A DNA stretch of 13,325 nucleotides from Flavobacteriales bacterium UBA6165 (GTDB taxonomy: Bacteria; Bacteroidota; Bacteroidia; Flavobacteriales_D; Crocinitomicaceae), in NCBI GenBank assembly GCA_002422285.1, contig DIUF01000009.1:1-13325 (forward strand), read 5' to 3'. The position numbers and the translations under genes are program-made. Position 1 is the stretch's first letter, and each line of letters opens with the position of its first letter. Below, piece after piece: positions 1 through 6,837 of the stretch. The notes below the pieces were generated by a model. It was given only the letters and a program-made list of their open reading frames with translations, did no database searches and was not told the origin of the DNA.

Positions 1-947
1 ATGACATGATGTACAAAAGCGTGAGCCTGAGCTAATTGTTCTGCAAAAAGTCCAGTAGGACCAGCTTCAAAAAATGTCTGAATTGTGATTTCATTCGACT
101 CAGAAAAACCTTCAAACTCTACAAGATTTTGTTTGAGCAATTTTTCCAAGCGACCATAAACATGATGCTGATTTTTTGTACCTAACATGTTGGTTTTGAA
201 TTGTTCTTTATCATAAGTCTGAACAAATTTCGCTAAGATTTGCTCCTTTTCTTTTTCAAATTGTTGTTCGGCGAGGTCTCTTTTAATCCGCAATTGCTTA
301 AGATTCTCTAGATTGAAATCGTATTGCAACAAAAGAGGCAAGGCAACGCGAAATGTTTCTTTCTCGAAATATTTGAGCGTATCAATCAAATCTTCGCGGA
401 TGCCCCATTTATCTTCGTCTTCCAGTTTAGCTTCGAGGTAGTTTACCACCAATTGATTCTTGGCTTCCGCTTCCTCTTTTGAAGAAATAGAATCCAAGAA
501 TTTGTCCACTACTTTTTCGTTGAATTCGGCAGTATCCACCAAAACTTCAAAATCGTTGGACATATTCAAATCGCGGATAAAGGAACGAATCAAGCGCACA
601 TTAAATTTATCGATGGTTTGAATATTCAAATCACTGTAATTGTGCAACATAGCAGACAACGCCTTTTCAGATTTTTCTTGCAATTCCTCCAAAGACATTT
701 GGAAATTTTCGGAAATCGCTTTGGCATATTTCAAATCAGATTCAGATTCTTGTCGCGCCAATTGATTCAAGGCTTTGATGACGCGCTCTTTCATTTCAAA
801 AGCGGCCTTATTGGTAAAGGTCATCGCCATGATGCGCTTAAAACGATAGATATCGCCCGACTTCAAAATTAAGCGCAGATATTCCTGAACCAAAGTAAAT
901 GTCTTACCAGATCCCGCCGAAGCCTTGTATATGAGCAAACTTTCCAA
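1..947 (-). CDS. UvrD-family helicase, AddA/RecB-like, N-terminal part (runs off left edge)
   Basis: ATP-dependent DNA helicase of superfamily 1, probably the helicase-nuclease subunit of a RecBCD/AddAB-type double-strand break repair enzyme. Translating the minus strand gives an open frame across the whole stretch. From the proposed start, the Walker A motif ASAGSGKT lies at about residues 9-16. It is followed by the helicase motif Ia region MAMTFTNKAA about 30 residues later, then a long charged helical region typical of the 1B insertion. About 315 residues are visible; the remaining helicase motifs and any C-terminal PD-(D/E)XK nuclease lie outside the window, so AddA versus another UvrD-like protein cannot be settled. 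No ATG is available: an in-frame TGA lies shortly upstream, and the only conventional start before Walker A is TTG at 947-945. That is five bases after the stop of the M3 peptidase gene, so translational coupling is likely. Confidence 0.85.
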   Translation of the reverse strand, partial: MESLLIYKASAGSGKTFTLVQEYLRLILKSGDIYRFKRIMAMTFTNKAAFEMKERVIKALNQLARQESESDLKYAKAISENFQMSLEELQEKSEKALSAMLHNYSDLNIQTIDKFNVRLIRSFIRDLNMSNDFEVLVDTAEFNEKVVDKFLDSISSKEEAEAKNQLVVNYLEAKLEDEDKWGIREDLIDTLKYFEKETFRVALPLLLQYDFNLENLKQLRIKRDLAEQQFEKEKEQILAKFVQTYDKEQFKTNMLGTKNQHHVYGRLEKLLKQNLVEFEGFSESNEITIQTFFEAGPTGLFAEQLAQAHAFVHHV

Positions 948-952
948 TGGGC

Positions 953-3070
953 TTATTTTAATCCGCGTTTTTTCAACAAAGGCTCAACAACTGGTTTGCG
1001 TCCGCGGAAGGATATATACAAGTCCATGGGATCCACTGTGCCTCCTTTTTCCAAGACAAATGTTCTGAATTTATTGGCAGTATTTTGATCAAACAAAGAG
1101 GTTTCCTTAAATGCCTGGAAGCCATCGTTGTCTAACACACCCGACCAGATATAGCTGTAATAACCCGATGAATAGCCTCCTGCAAAAATATGCGAGAAAT
1201 AAGTGCTTCTGTATCTTGGAATTATGGCATCAATCAAACCCAAACGTTTCATGGCGCGCAACTCCATGGTGTGCACATCTTCGCGCATGGGCTCTGAAAG
1301 CATATGAAACTCCATGTCTAAAAGCGACGCTGCGAGATATTCTGTGGTTGCAAATCCTTGATCGAAAGTACCCAAATTCAAGAGTTTCTCTATCAAAGCA
1401 TCAGGAATCACAGCACCTGTTTTGTAGTGTTTCGCATACATTCTCATAAATTCAGGTTCACTGGCCCAATGTTCCATAATCTGCGAAGGCAATTCCACAA
1501 AATCTGTGGGCACGTTGGTTCCCGCCAAAGATTGATACGTCACATCAGACAATAATCCGTGCAGTGCATGACCAAATTCATGGAAAAAAGTCTCCACCTC
1601 ATCAAAGTTCAATAAAGATGGTCCATCCAAAGGTTTTGGGAAATTGCAAACAATCGAGATGATTGGAATAACGCGTTTGCCCTTCACTTTTTTCTGGTCG
1701 CGGTAAGACGTCATCCAAGCACCACCACTTTTCGAAGGACGCACATACAAGTCAATCATCAAAACACCAGTCACAGTGCCATCGGCCTCACGGACTTCGA
1801 AAGTTTGCACATCTTCGTGGTATTTTGGTGCATCTTTGATTTCTGCGAATGTGAGTCCATAGAGCTTTTTGCACAACAAGAAAATACCATCTTGCACCGC
1901 CATTGCTGGGAAATATTGTTTCACTTCCTGCTCATCGATGTTGTATTTTTCTTGACGAATACGCTCGGTATAGTAACGCCAATCCCAAGGAGCTATTTGG
2001 AAATTTTTGCCCTCCGCTTGCGCCATGGCTTGCAGGTCGTTCAACTCATTTTTTGCACTCGTTAATGCTGGTGTCCAAAGTTGATTGAGCAAATTCATCA
2101 CTTCTTCGGGAGAACCCGCCATGGATTCTTCCAAAACAAAATGCGCATGCGATTCATAGCCCAATAGTGCAGCTTTTTTTTGACGCAAATTCACCATTTT
2201 AGTGATGATCTGATTGTTGTCGTTGGCGTTTCCTTTGCTGCCGCGGTTTTGATATTCCTGCCAGATTTGTTCGCGCAACATGCGGTTCTCAGCATACTGC
2301 AAAAAGGGCAAAATCATAGTATTGGAAAGATTAAACACCCACGAGCCGGTTTTGCCTTTTTCCTTAGCCAATTCTGCCGCAGAAGAAATTAAATCAGTTG
2401 GCAAACCCGCCAAATCAGATTCTTTTGTCACAACAAATTCAAAATCACTGGTTTCCTTCATGATGTTTTCCTGAAACTGAAGAGAAAGCACAGAAAGTTC
2501 ACCGTTAATTTCGCGTAAAATATTCTTATCATCATCAGAAAGCAGAGCACCACCACGGGCAAAACCTTTGTATTTTTTCTCCAGTAATCTCATGGACTCA
2601 GCATCCAAACCTAATGATGCTCTTCTGTCATACACGCTTTTCACGCGCTCGAACAAAACCGCATTCAGGGCAATATCATCGCTATGTGCAGACAATTCAG
2701 GCGCCATTTCTTGAGCGATTTGCTGCATGGTTTCATTGGTGTGAGCACTGTTGAGATTGTAGAACACAGACAACACTTCATTCAACAGAGCACCAGAATT
2801 TTCAAGCGCCACGATGGTATTTTCAAAAGTTGGAGCCGCTGAATTTCGAGTAATTTCATCAATTTCCTCTTTTTGAATCCGCATGCCCTCGCGCATCGCA
2901 GAAACGTAATGTTCTTCTTTAATGGACTCAAATTGTGGAATTCCGTAAGGCGTATCGAATGTGTTGAAAAATGGATTCATAGAAATTTCTTGTTGTTGAT
3001 TATTTGAACTGCAAGCTGCGCCAAGCAAAAGTGCCGACGATAAAACTGCTGAATGAATTAATACTTTCAT
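953..3070 (-). CDS. dcp: M3 family oligopeptidase, Dcp-type, predicted lipoprotein
   Basis: Zinc metallopeptidase of family M3, the group of peptidyl-dipeptidase Dcp, oligopeptidase A and thimet oligopeptidase, which cuts short peptides. At 705 aa it has the usual family length. The zinc-binding HEFGH motif is at residues 497-501. The expected third ligand E526 lies in FVELPSQ, 29 residues after the first histidine, as in other M3 enzymes. The conserved substrate-binding block with H627, G631-Y633 and G636-YYSY follows near residue 630. The N-terminus (MKVLIHSAVL, then a hydrophobic run ending LLLGAAC-SS) looks like a lipoprotein signal peptide with acylated Cys20, which suggests an envelope location. 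An internal Met31 (MNPFFNTFDTPYG) could start a cytoplasmic form, but the signal-like extension argues for the long start. The Dcp versus PrlC/OpdA assignment is inferred. The helicase gene follows on the same strand. Confidence 0.93.
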   Translation of the reverse strand: MKVLIHSAVLSSALLLGAACSSNNQQQEISMNPFFNTFDTPYGIPQFESIKEEHYVSAMREGMRIQKEEIDEITRNSAAPTFENTIVALENSGALLNEVLSVFYNLNSAHTNETMQQIAQEMAPELSAHSDDIALNAVLFERVKSVYDRRASLGLDAESMRLLEKKYKGFARGGALLSDDDKNILREINGELSVLSLQFQENIMKETSDFEFVVTKESDLAGLPTDLISSAAELAKEKGKTGSWVFNLSNTMILPFLQYAENRMLREQIWQEYQNRGSKGNANDNNQIITKMVNLRQKKAALLGYESHAHFVLEESMAGSPEEVMNLLNQLWTPALTSAKNELNDLQAMAQAEGKNFQIAPWDWRYYTERIRQEKYNIDEQEVKQYFPAMAVQDGIFLLCKKLYGLTFAEIKDAPKYHEDVQTFEVREADGTVTGVLMIDLYVRPSKSGGAWMTSYRDQKKVKGKRVIPIISIVCNFPKPLDGPSLLNFDEVETFFHEFGHALHGLLSDVTYQSLAGTNVPTDFVELPSQIMEHWASEPEFMRMYAKHYKTGAVIPDALIEKLLNLGTFDQGFATTEYLAASLLDMEFHMLSEPMREDVHTMELRAMKRLGLIDAIIPRYRSTYFSHIFAGGYSSGYYSYIWSGVLDNDGFQAFKETSLFDQNTANKFRTFVLEKGGTVDPMDLYISFRGRKPVVEPLLKKRGLK

Positions 3071-3107
3071 GGGTGAAAAATTTGAGGTGCTAAAAATAGA
3101 TAAATAA

Positions 3108-3162
3108 GAAGTAAGAATTTAGAATGAGGAAGGAAGAATTTCGTCTTCAAATTTCTTACTTC
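3108..3162. repeat. Inverted repeat between acetyltransferase and peptidase genes
   Basis: GAAGTAAGAATTT at 3108-3120 is the reverse complement of AAATTTCTTACTTC at 3149-3162, apart from one extra T. A second small stem, GAAGA/TCTTC, sits inside near 3134-3148. The right arm overlaps the stop codon of the acetyltransferase gene. It could end or stabilise that transcript, but it has no clear uridine tract and is AT-rich, so a role as a terminator is only a possibility. No TAnnTTTG promoter box was found for the peptidase gene in this gap. Confidence 0.5.
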
Positions 3163-3640
3163 AAATTTCCCACACCATCTTCACATGCGGAATATCATCC
3201 TCCAAATAGCCCGCGCCAACTTGATGAAAACCGAGTTCATTGTAAAATCTGAGTAAATACTCTTGTGCGCTGATTGTGATTTTTTCAACTCCAATGATTT
3301 GAATCAAATGCTCAATGGCGTCCTCCATGAGGACTTTGCCAAGACCCAAACCGCGAAATTCTGGTGCTACTACTACCCTGCCTATTGACCAAGTGTTATA
3401 AGTTTCATTGGGCGGAACAAGGCGTGCGTAAGCTTGAAGTATTTCATTTTCATAAATGCCTAAGTGTAAACTGTTCAAATCTTTGCCATCACAATCGAGG
3501 TAGGGACAATTTTGCTCAACAACAAAAACGCGTTCACGAAGGGAAACAATCTCGTATAAATCGAGCGCATTCAATTCGTCGAACTTGCGAATCAGCAAAA
3601 CAGAACTATTGGTATTTGGAAACTCATTGGAGTCAATCAT
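3161..3640 (-). CDS. elaA: ElaA-family GNAT N-acetyltransferase
   Basis: Acyl-CoA-dependent N-acetyltransferase of the GNAT fold; the acceptor for the ElaA group is not known. From the chosen start (MIDSNEFPN, 159 aa) the ElaA signature FVVEQNCPYLDCDGKD is at residues 39-54, the beta-4 strand IGRVVVAPEFRG at 87-97, and the acetyl-CoA pyrophosphate loop RGLGLG at 96-101. The C-terminal block with FYNELGF and EDDIPHVKM is also as in ElaA. The frame stays open for 38 codons upstream, to 3754, but that extension would run into the divergent AraC-type gene and has no counterpart in ElaA, so Met at 3640 is preferred; 159 aa agrees with the usual length of about 150. The fold is certain, the ElaA label likely, and the biological substrate unknown. 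Confidence 0.88.
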   Translation of the reverse strand: MIDSNEFPNTNSSVLLIRKFDELNALDLYEIVSLRERVFVVEQNCPYLDCDGKDLNSLHLGIYENEILQAYARLVPPNETYNTWSIGRVVVAPEFRGLGLGKVLMEDAIEHLIQIIGVEKITISAQEYLLRFYNELGFHQVGAGYLEDDIPHVKMVWEI

Positions 3641-3658
3641 AATAATTGGGTACTTTTG
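3627..3658 (+). promoter_or_regulatory. Bacteroidota-type promoter for the AraC-family gene
   Basis: The -7 box TACTTTTG (3651-3658) matches the Bacteroidota consensus TAnnTTTG exactly. A -33 TTG lies at 3627-3629, with a 21-base spacer. Transcription would start near 3663 and give a leader of about 27 bases before the ATG at 3690. The -33 part lies inside the first codons of the divergent acetyltransferase gene, so the two genes share a compact control region. No direct experimental support. Confidence 0.5.
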
Positions 3659-3689
3659 GATACAAATTTGAGAAAATAATTGAGCCGCA

Positions 3690-4508
3690 ATGACTGAAAT
3701 TGAAGTATTGAATAAATTGAGTGTGAAGGATTTGGTAAAAGTGGCGCCATTCAAATCCCAAATTCGACAAACAAGTCCTCACAAGCACCACAATTATTTT
3801 GAATTGATTTTGCTTACATCTGGATCAGGAACACATACCATTGATTTTCATGAATACGCGATAAACCCACCCATACTTTTCACAGTGAGGCGTGATCAAA
3901 TACACCATTGGAACATGCTATCTGAACCCAAAGGCTACGTTGTGATAATTAAAAAATCATTTGTCGAAAAAAGTCTAGACAGAGAATTGTACCATTTATT
4001 TGATAAAATTAGTCGATTCACATGCACTCCAATTTACTGTACCGATCATCTAGAAAAACTCCTAGAATTGTTCAGTTTGGAATGTGCAGACACCAGCGCT
4101 CTGAACTTCATCTATTTGGAAGGTTTATTAAAAGCCTTGCTCTCGAAAATTAATGAATCTATAGCGCATGAAAAATCGAAAAAAGAACATGTACCATCAA
4201 ATTTGCTAGAACAGTTTAGGGAATTATTGGCCAATGAGGAAGTGAGCATGAAACAAGTCGCACAATACGCTGAAAAACTGAGTACTACACCGCAAAACTT
4301 GAACGCCGTTTGTCGCAAATTTGCCAATCAATCCGCATCTGAATTGATACAATTACATATTCTAAGTGAAGCCAAACGTTTATTGATTTATACATCGAAA
4401 ACCATTGCAGAAATCGCGTTTCAATTGCAATTCACCGATGCATCGCACTTCGTCAAATATTTCAAAAAACACGAAGATCAAACACCTTTGCAATACAGAA
4501 ACAGTTAA
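3690..4508 (+). CDS. AraC-family transcriptional regulator
   Basis: A 272-residue regulator with the classic two-part AraC layout. The N-terminal cupin-like sensor domain spans roughly residues 20-110, with histidines at HKHHNYFEL (31-39) and a glycine-rich SGSGTHTIDF strand. The C-terminal domain (about 170-272) has two helix-turn-helix units: one around 186-210 (MKQVAQYAEKLSTTPQNL) and a second around 236-262, containing the family signature AEIAFQLQFTDASHFVKYFKK, which here reads from 240 to 260. The effector is unknown. The two genes immediately downstream on the same strand, encoding DoxX and TSUP membrane proteins, are the obvious candidate targets. The 61-base gap to the DoxX gene means these need not be one transcript with the regulator. 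Confidence 0.93.
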   Translation: MTEIEVLNKLSVKDLVKVAPFKSQIRQTSPHKHHNYFELILLTSGSGTHTIDFHEYAINPPILFTVRRDQIHHWNMLSEPKGYVVIIKKSFVEKSLDRELYHLFDKISRFTCTPIYCTDHLEKLLELFSLECADTSALNFIYLEGLLKALLSKINESIAHEKSKKEHVPSNLLEQFRELLANEEVSMKQVAQYAEKLSTTPQNLNAVCRKFANQSASELIQLHILSEAKRLLIYTSKTIAEIAFQLQFTDASHFVKYFKKHEDQTPLQYRNS

Positions 4509-4570
4509 ATCGACCATGATATTTTCAAATCTACCACGCGAGTTCGAGCAGAAAACAAGAACTTTGCGGC

Positions 4571-5005
4571 ATGAAAAACTGGACGAATCAAATACTGTCA
4601 ACAGACCAAGCCAAAACCACAATACTCATTCGCTTCATGGTTGGCTTTGTTTTTCTATCAGAGGGCATTCAAAAATTTCTTTTCCCAGCCACTAGAGGGG
4701 CAGGTCGATTTGAGAAAATTGGTTTGCCAAATCCTGAATTCTTAGGCTCTTTTGTTGGAAGCTTTGAAGTTGTATGTGGTGTCTTGCTAATTCTAGGTTT
4801 TTTCACGAGAATTGCAGCCTTTCCTCTGTTGGTGATCATGTTAGTTGCCATAGCCACTACAAAATCCGAAGTTCTTATCAATCAAGGCATCTGGGAAATG
4901 TTGCATGGCAGTCGCACCGATTGGTCGATGTTGTTGGGCAGTATATTCTTAATGATCAAAGGTGCTGGACATTGGTCAATCGATTCAAAATTAACAAACA
5001 AATAA
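4571..5005 (+). CDS. DoxX-family membrane protein
   Basis: A 144-residue inner-membrane protein of the DoxX/DoxD family, related to a thiosulfate:quinone oxidoreductase subunit; most family members have no assigned reaction. It has about four hydrophobic segments, near residues 17-33, 56-77, 80-97 and 118-131. The family hallmarks are RFMVGFVFLSEGIQKF at 21-36, the loop FEKIGLPNPEF at 48-58, and the C-terminal GAGHWSIDS at 131-139. The start sits five bases after a near-match to a -7 box (GAACTTTG, 4559-4566, one mismatch), so a private promoter with a very short leader is possible. The stop is six bases before the TSUP gene, which points to one operon. Family assignment is firm; function is not. 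Confidence 0.9.
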   Translation: MKNWTNQILSTDQAKTTILIRFMVGFVFLSEGIQKFLFPATRGAGRFEKIGLPNPEFLGSFVGSFEVVCGVLLILGFFTRIAAFPLLVIMLVAIATTKSEVLINQGIWEMLHGSRTDWSMLLGSIFLMIKGAGHWSIDSKLTNK

Positions 5006-5011
5006 ACACTT

Positions 5012-5785
5012 ATGGAATACATCATCATCCCTCTCGTCGCATTTTTGGTAGCCATTCTCACCTTTTTCTCTGGTTTTGGATTAGGCACCATTCTCACACC
5101 TGTTTTCATGATTTTCTTCCCAGTTGAATTGGCCATTGCACTTACAGGTGTGGTGCATTTCTTCAACAACTTGTTTAAACTGATTTTGGTGGGTAAAAAT
5201 GCAGATAGAAAAACATTGATACGATTCGGTGTGCCTGCGGTGATTGCCGCCTTTATTGGTTCTTATGTTCTTTTACAAATTCCAGATGCGGACCCACTAT
5301 TTAGTTACACGCTTTTTGGTTCTACATTTACAGTATATCCAGTCAAATTCGTGATTTCAGTACTGCTCATCATTTTTGCTTTGATGGATTTGCTCCCCAT
5401 TTTTCAAAAAATGCAATTTGGCAAAAAGTGGTTGCCGCTTGGTGGTGCATTGAGTGGTTTCTTTGGTGGATTATCGGGCAATCAAGGTGCGTTGCGCAGT
5501 GCGTTTTTGATAAAAGCGGGACTTTCTAAAGAGGCTTTTGTTGGAACAGCTGTTGTGGTTTCTACATTTGTTGACTTCACGCGATTGGGGGTGTACGCAA
5601 CGCAATTCACCCAGAACAATTTGATTGACAACATTGGACTCGTGATTATTGCAACTGTTGCCGGGATACTAGGCTCGTTCTTTGGCAACAAACTACTCAA
5701 AAAGATTACCATTCAGTCGCTGCAAGTGATTGTAGCAATAATGCTCATTCTCATCTCTTTAGCATTGGGCAGCGGCTTGATTTAG
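5012..5785 (+). CDS. TSUP-family permease (TauE/SafE-type sulfite exporter family)
   Basis: A 257-residue, strongly hydrophobic protein with about eight membrane segments in two homologous halves, as in the TauE/SafE (TSUP) family, whose characterised members move sulfite, sulfoacetate or other sulfur or C2 compounds. The first half carries the family motif near FFSGFGLGTILTPVFMIF (18-35) and ALTGVVHFFNNLFK (43-56). The second half carries the matching GFFGGLSGNQGALRS (149-163) followed by FVGTAVVVSTFVDFTRLG (176-193). It lies directly behind the DoxX gene with a six-base gap. The DoxX/TSUP pairing hints at sulfur redox or export, but that is inference from family names only. No terminator is evident downstream; a fold-back repeat begins 17 bases after the stop. 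Confidence 0.9.
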   Translation: MEYIIIPLVAFLVAILTFFSGFGLGTILTPVFMIFFPVELAIALTGVVHFFNNLFKLILVGKNADRKTLIRFGVPAVIAAFIGSYVLLQIPDADPLFSYTLFGSTFTVYPVKFVISVLLIIFALMDLLPIFQKMQFGKKWLPLGGALSGFFGGLSGNQGALRSAFLIKAGLSKEAFVGTAVVVSTFVDFTRLGVYATQFTQNNLIDNIGLVIIATVAGILGSFFGNKLLKKITIQSLQVIVAIMLILISLALGSGLI

Positions 5786-5802
5786 TTTTAAAAAGTGCCG
5801 TA

Positions 5803-5900
5803 GTTAGCCGCCACGAAGACACAAGGGGCACTAAGGATTTAACAAAGATGATTTAAATGCTTAGTTCGCACTTCGTGTTCTCAATGAAATAGTGGTTAAC
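5803..5900. repeat. Fold-back repeat with CACGAAG/CACTAAG phrases
   Basis: The left arm from 5811 reads CCACGAAG, ACACAAGG, GGCACTAAGG, i.e. short phrases spaced by 8-10 bases. The right arm, about 5859-5895, contains CTTAGT, GCACTTCGTG and GTGG, complementary to those phrases in reverse order. GTTA at 5803-5806 pairs with TAAC at 5897-5900 at the outer edge. Pairing is imperfect, so this looks like a worn copy. It lies between the TSUP gene and the RRM gene. I recall similar CCACGAAG-type repeats in intergenic DNA of other bacteria, but this is memory, not a search. Confidence 0.6.
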
Positions 5901-5902
5901 AA

Positions 5903-5938
5903 CGCTCTAAAAACCTGTTGGATTTCAGATGGAGAGCG
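5903..5938. repeat. Short inverted repeat CGCTCT...AGAGCG
   Basis: CGCTCT (5903-5908) and AGAGCG (5933-5938) could form a six-pair stem with a 24-base loop. It lies directly after the fold-back element and has no T tract. No function is assigned. Confidence 0.3.
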
Positions 5939-6047
5939 CATTTAGTTTGTCTTGAAAAATCGGCCTAAATGGGTTTGTTTTGTGTCAAATTCTATTTTCA
6001 CCTGAAAAACAATATGTTAGCTTTGGGTTAAAAAATCAAAATAAAAG

Positions 6048-6076
6048 TTGTCAGTTCAAAATAAAGACTACATTTG
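6048..6076 (+). promoter_or_regulatory. Bacteroidota-type promoter for the RRM gene
   Basis: TTG (6048-6050), an 18-base spacer and TACATTTG (6069-6076) give a full -33/-7 pair with an exact TAnnTTTG box. Transcription would begin near 6081 and leave a leader of about 110 bases before the ATG at 6192. A second -7-like box, TAGCTTTG (6018-6025), lies upstream without a matching -33 element. The rest of the gap between 5938 and 6048 shows no further structure that I recognise. Confidence 0.6.
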
Positions 6077-6118
6077 TCCCGATTTGAGATCGTCCATTTT
6101 GGCTTTTGAACGCAAAAC

Positions 6119-6158
6119 GGCTATAGAATAGACAACTCAAATCAGTTTAGTTGTAGCC
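6119..6158 (+). promoter_or_regulatory. Leader hairpin upstream of the RRM gene
   Basis: In the predicted leader, ACAACT (6132-6137) pairs perfectly with AGTTGT (6149-6154). GGCT (6119-6122) can extend the stem with AGCC (6155-6158) across a nine-base bulge. A T-rich stretch (about 6170-6190) then runs up to the start codon, with no Shine-Dalgarno sequence. A folded leader in front of an RNA-binding protein gene suggests autoregulation or temperature response. That is inference; no known riboswitch class was recognised. Confidence 0.45.
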
Positions 6159-6191
6159 TTTTGAGGCATTATTTAATTTAATTTTTTTATT

Positions 6192-6440
6192 ATGAACATT
6201 TTTGTAGCCAGTTTGGACTACGGTGTGAAATCACACCAACTTCAAGAACTTTTTGAACAATACGGTGAAGTCGCTTCATGCAAAGTTGTTACTGACCGCG
6301 ATACAGGTCGCTCTAAAGGATTCGGATTTGTAGAAATGGCGCAGCATGAAGATGGTGCCCGTGCAATCAACGAATTGAACGAATCTTCTTTCGGTGGTCG
6401 TACGATCTTCGTTAAAGAAGCTGAAGACAGAAGAAGATAA
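6192..6440 (+). CDS. Single-RRM RNA-binding protein
   Basis: An 82-residue protein that is almost entirely one RNA recognition motif. RNP2 is IFVASL at residues 3-8, and RNP1 is KGFGFVEM at 42-49 with both aromatic residues that stack on RNA bases. The usual connecting elements are present: LQELFEQYGEVASCKVV and GARAINELNESSFGGRTIFV. A short basic/acidic tail EAEDRRR ends the protein. Such stand-alone RRM proteins occur in Bacteroidota and cyanobacteria and are thought to act as global RNA binders or chaperones. The gene is monocistronic: its own promoter and long leader lie upstream, and a strong intrinsic terminator sits 21 bases after the stop codon. Codon choice appears restricted (many GAA, GGT, CGT), consistent with high expression. 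The domain is certain; the RNA targets are unknown. Confidence 0.96.
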   Translation: MNIFVASLDYGVKSHQLQELFEQYGEVASCKVVTDRDTGRSKGFGFVEMAQHEDGARAINELNESSFGGRTIFVKEAEDRRR

Positions 6441-6461
6441 TTATTGAATTCTCGATCTTTG

Positions 6462-6497
6462 AAAGGTCATTCATCATTTGATGAGTGGCCTTTTTGT
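6462..6497 (+). terminator. Intrinsic terminator of the RRM gene
   Basis: AAAGGTCATTCATC (6462-6475), the loop ATTT and GATGAGTGGCCTTT (6480-6493) form a 14-pair stem with two G-U pairs. A run of T follows (up to 6495, then GTTTG). It is correctly placed just after the RRM stop codon and is the clearest terminator in the window. Confidence 0.9.
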
Positions 6498-6657
6498 TTG
6501 GGGTAAAGTGAGAAAGCTATATAATGATGGTGGCAACATTTTTTTTTAATTAAACACAACTTGTTCTTGGTAACAGGATGGGCACATAGATGCATAGTTT
6601 TTTTTGACGCATTGGCATTATTTGAGGTCTGAATAAGACATCAAGATGCTTTCACAT

Positions 6658-6690
6658 AGCGAAACATTCAAAGACGCTTCGCTTTTTTTT
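6658..6690 (+). terminator. Terminator-like hairpin with T tract
   Basis: AGCGAA (6658-6663) pairs with TTCGCT (6678-6683), and the second arm runs straight into a T stretch to 6690. The loop is 14 bases and the stem only six pairs. No gene upstream obviously needs it, since the RRM gene has a better terminator, so it may simply belong to the repeat element. Confidence 0.25.
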
Positions 6691-6691
6691 C

Positions 6692-6765
6692 AACCATTAA
6701 GAAATTAAGGGCCATTAAGAAAACTTCACAATGTAAAGCTTAATTTCCTTAATGCCTTAATGGTT
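6692..6765. repeat. Fold-back repeat with CCATTAAG phrases
   Basis: The left arm (6692-6719) holds three phrases: CCATTAAG, AAATTAAGG and GCCATTAAG. The right arm (about 6739-6765), read on the other strand, holds CCATTAAGG, CATTAAGG and AAATTAAG. The outer ten bases AACCATTAAG pair perfectly with CTTAATGGTT. The phrase order differs between the arms, so the arms are built from the same 8-9 base modules rather than being a simple mirror copy. The loop is about 20 bases. Confidence 0.65.
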
Positions 6766-6826
6766 AATTCGCATGAGCCTTTGTGCATGCCTTGGCATCT
6801 ATGACCTTTTCAATCTTAAAAAAACG

Positions 6827-6837
6827 TCCCGAAGGGA
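6827..6837. repeat. Short palindrome TCCCGAAGGGA
   Basis: A perfect four-pair palindrome around GAA, inside the repeat-rich gap and followed by ATAGATAG. I recall GTCCC...GGGAC-type phrases in intergenic repeats of Bacteroidota, but the match here is short and could be chance. Confidence 0.3.

Noticed and set aside
618..872. Plus-strand 84-residue reading frame
   Set aside because: It lies wholly opposite the helicase gene, whose Walker A and motif Ia are clear on the minus strand, and its product has no recognisable features.
3641..3754. N-terminal extension of the ElaA-type acetyltransferase (38 extra codons)
   Set aside because: It would overlap the promoter and start of the divergent AraC-type gene and has no counterpart in the ElaA family; Met at 3640 gives the normal length.
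4405..4695. Plus-strand 96-residue reading frame between AraC and DoxX genes
   Set aside because: It overlaps the ends of both well-supported genes in another frame and looks like a shadow.
5901..6047. tRNA or known riboswitch in the long gap before the RRM gene
   Set aside because: No cloverleaf, TTC-loop or recognisable riboswitch core was found; only one six-pair inverted repeat.
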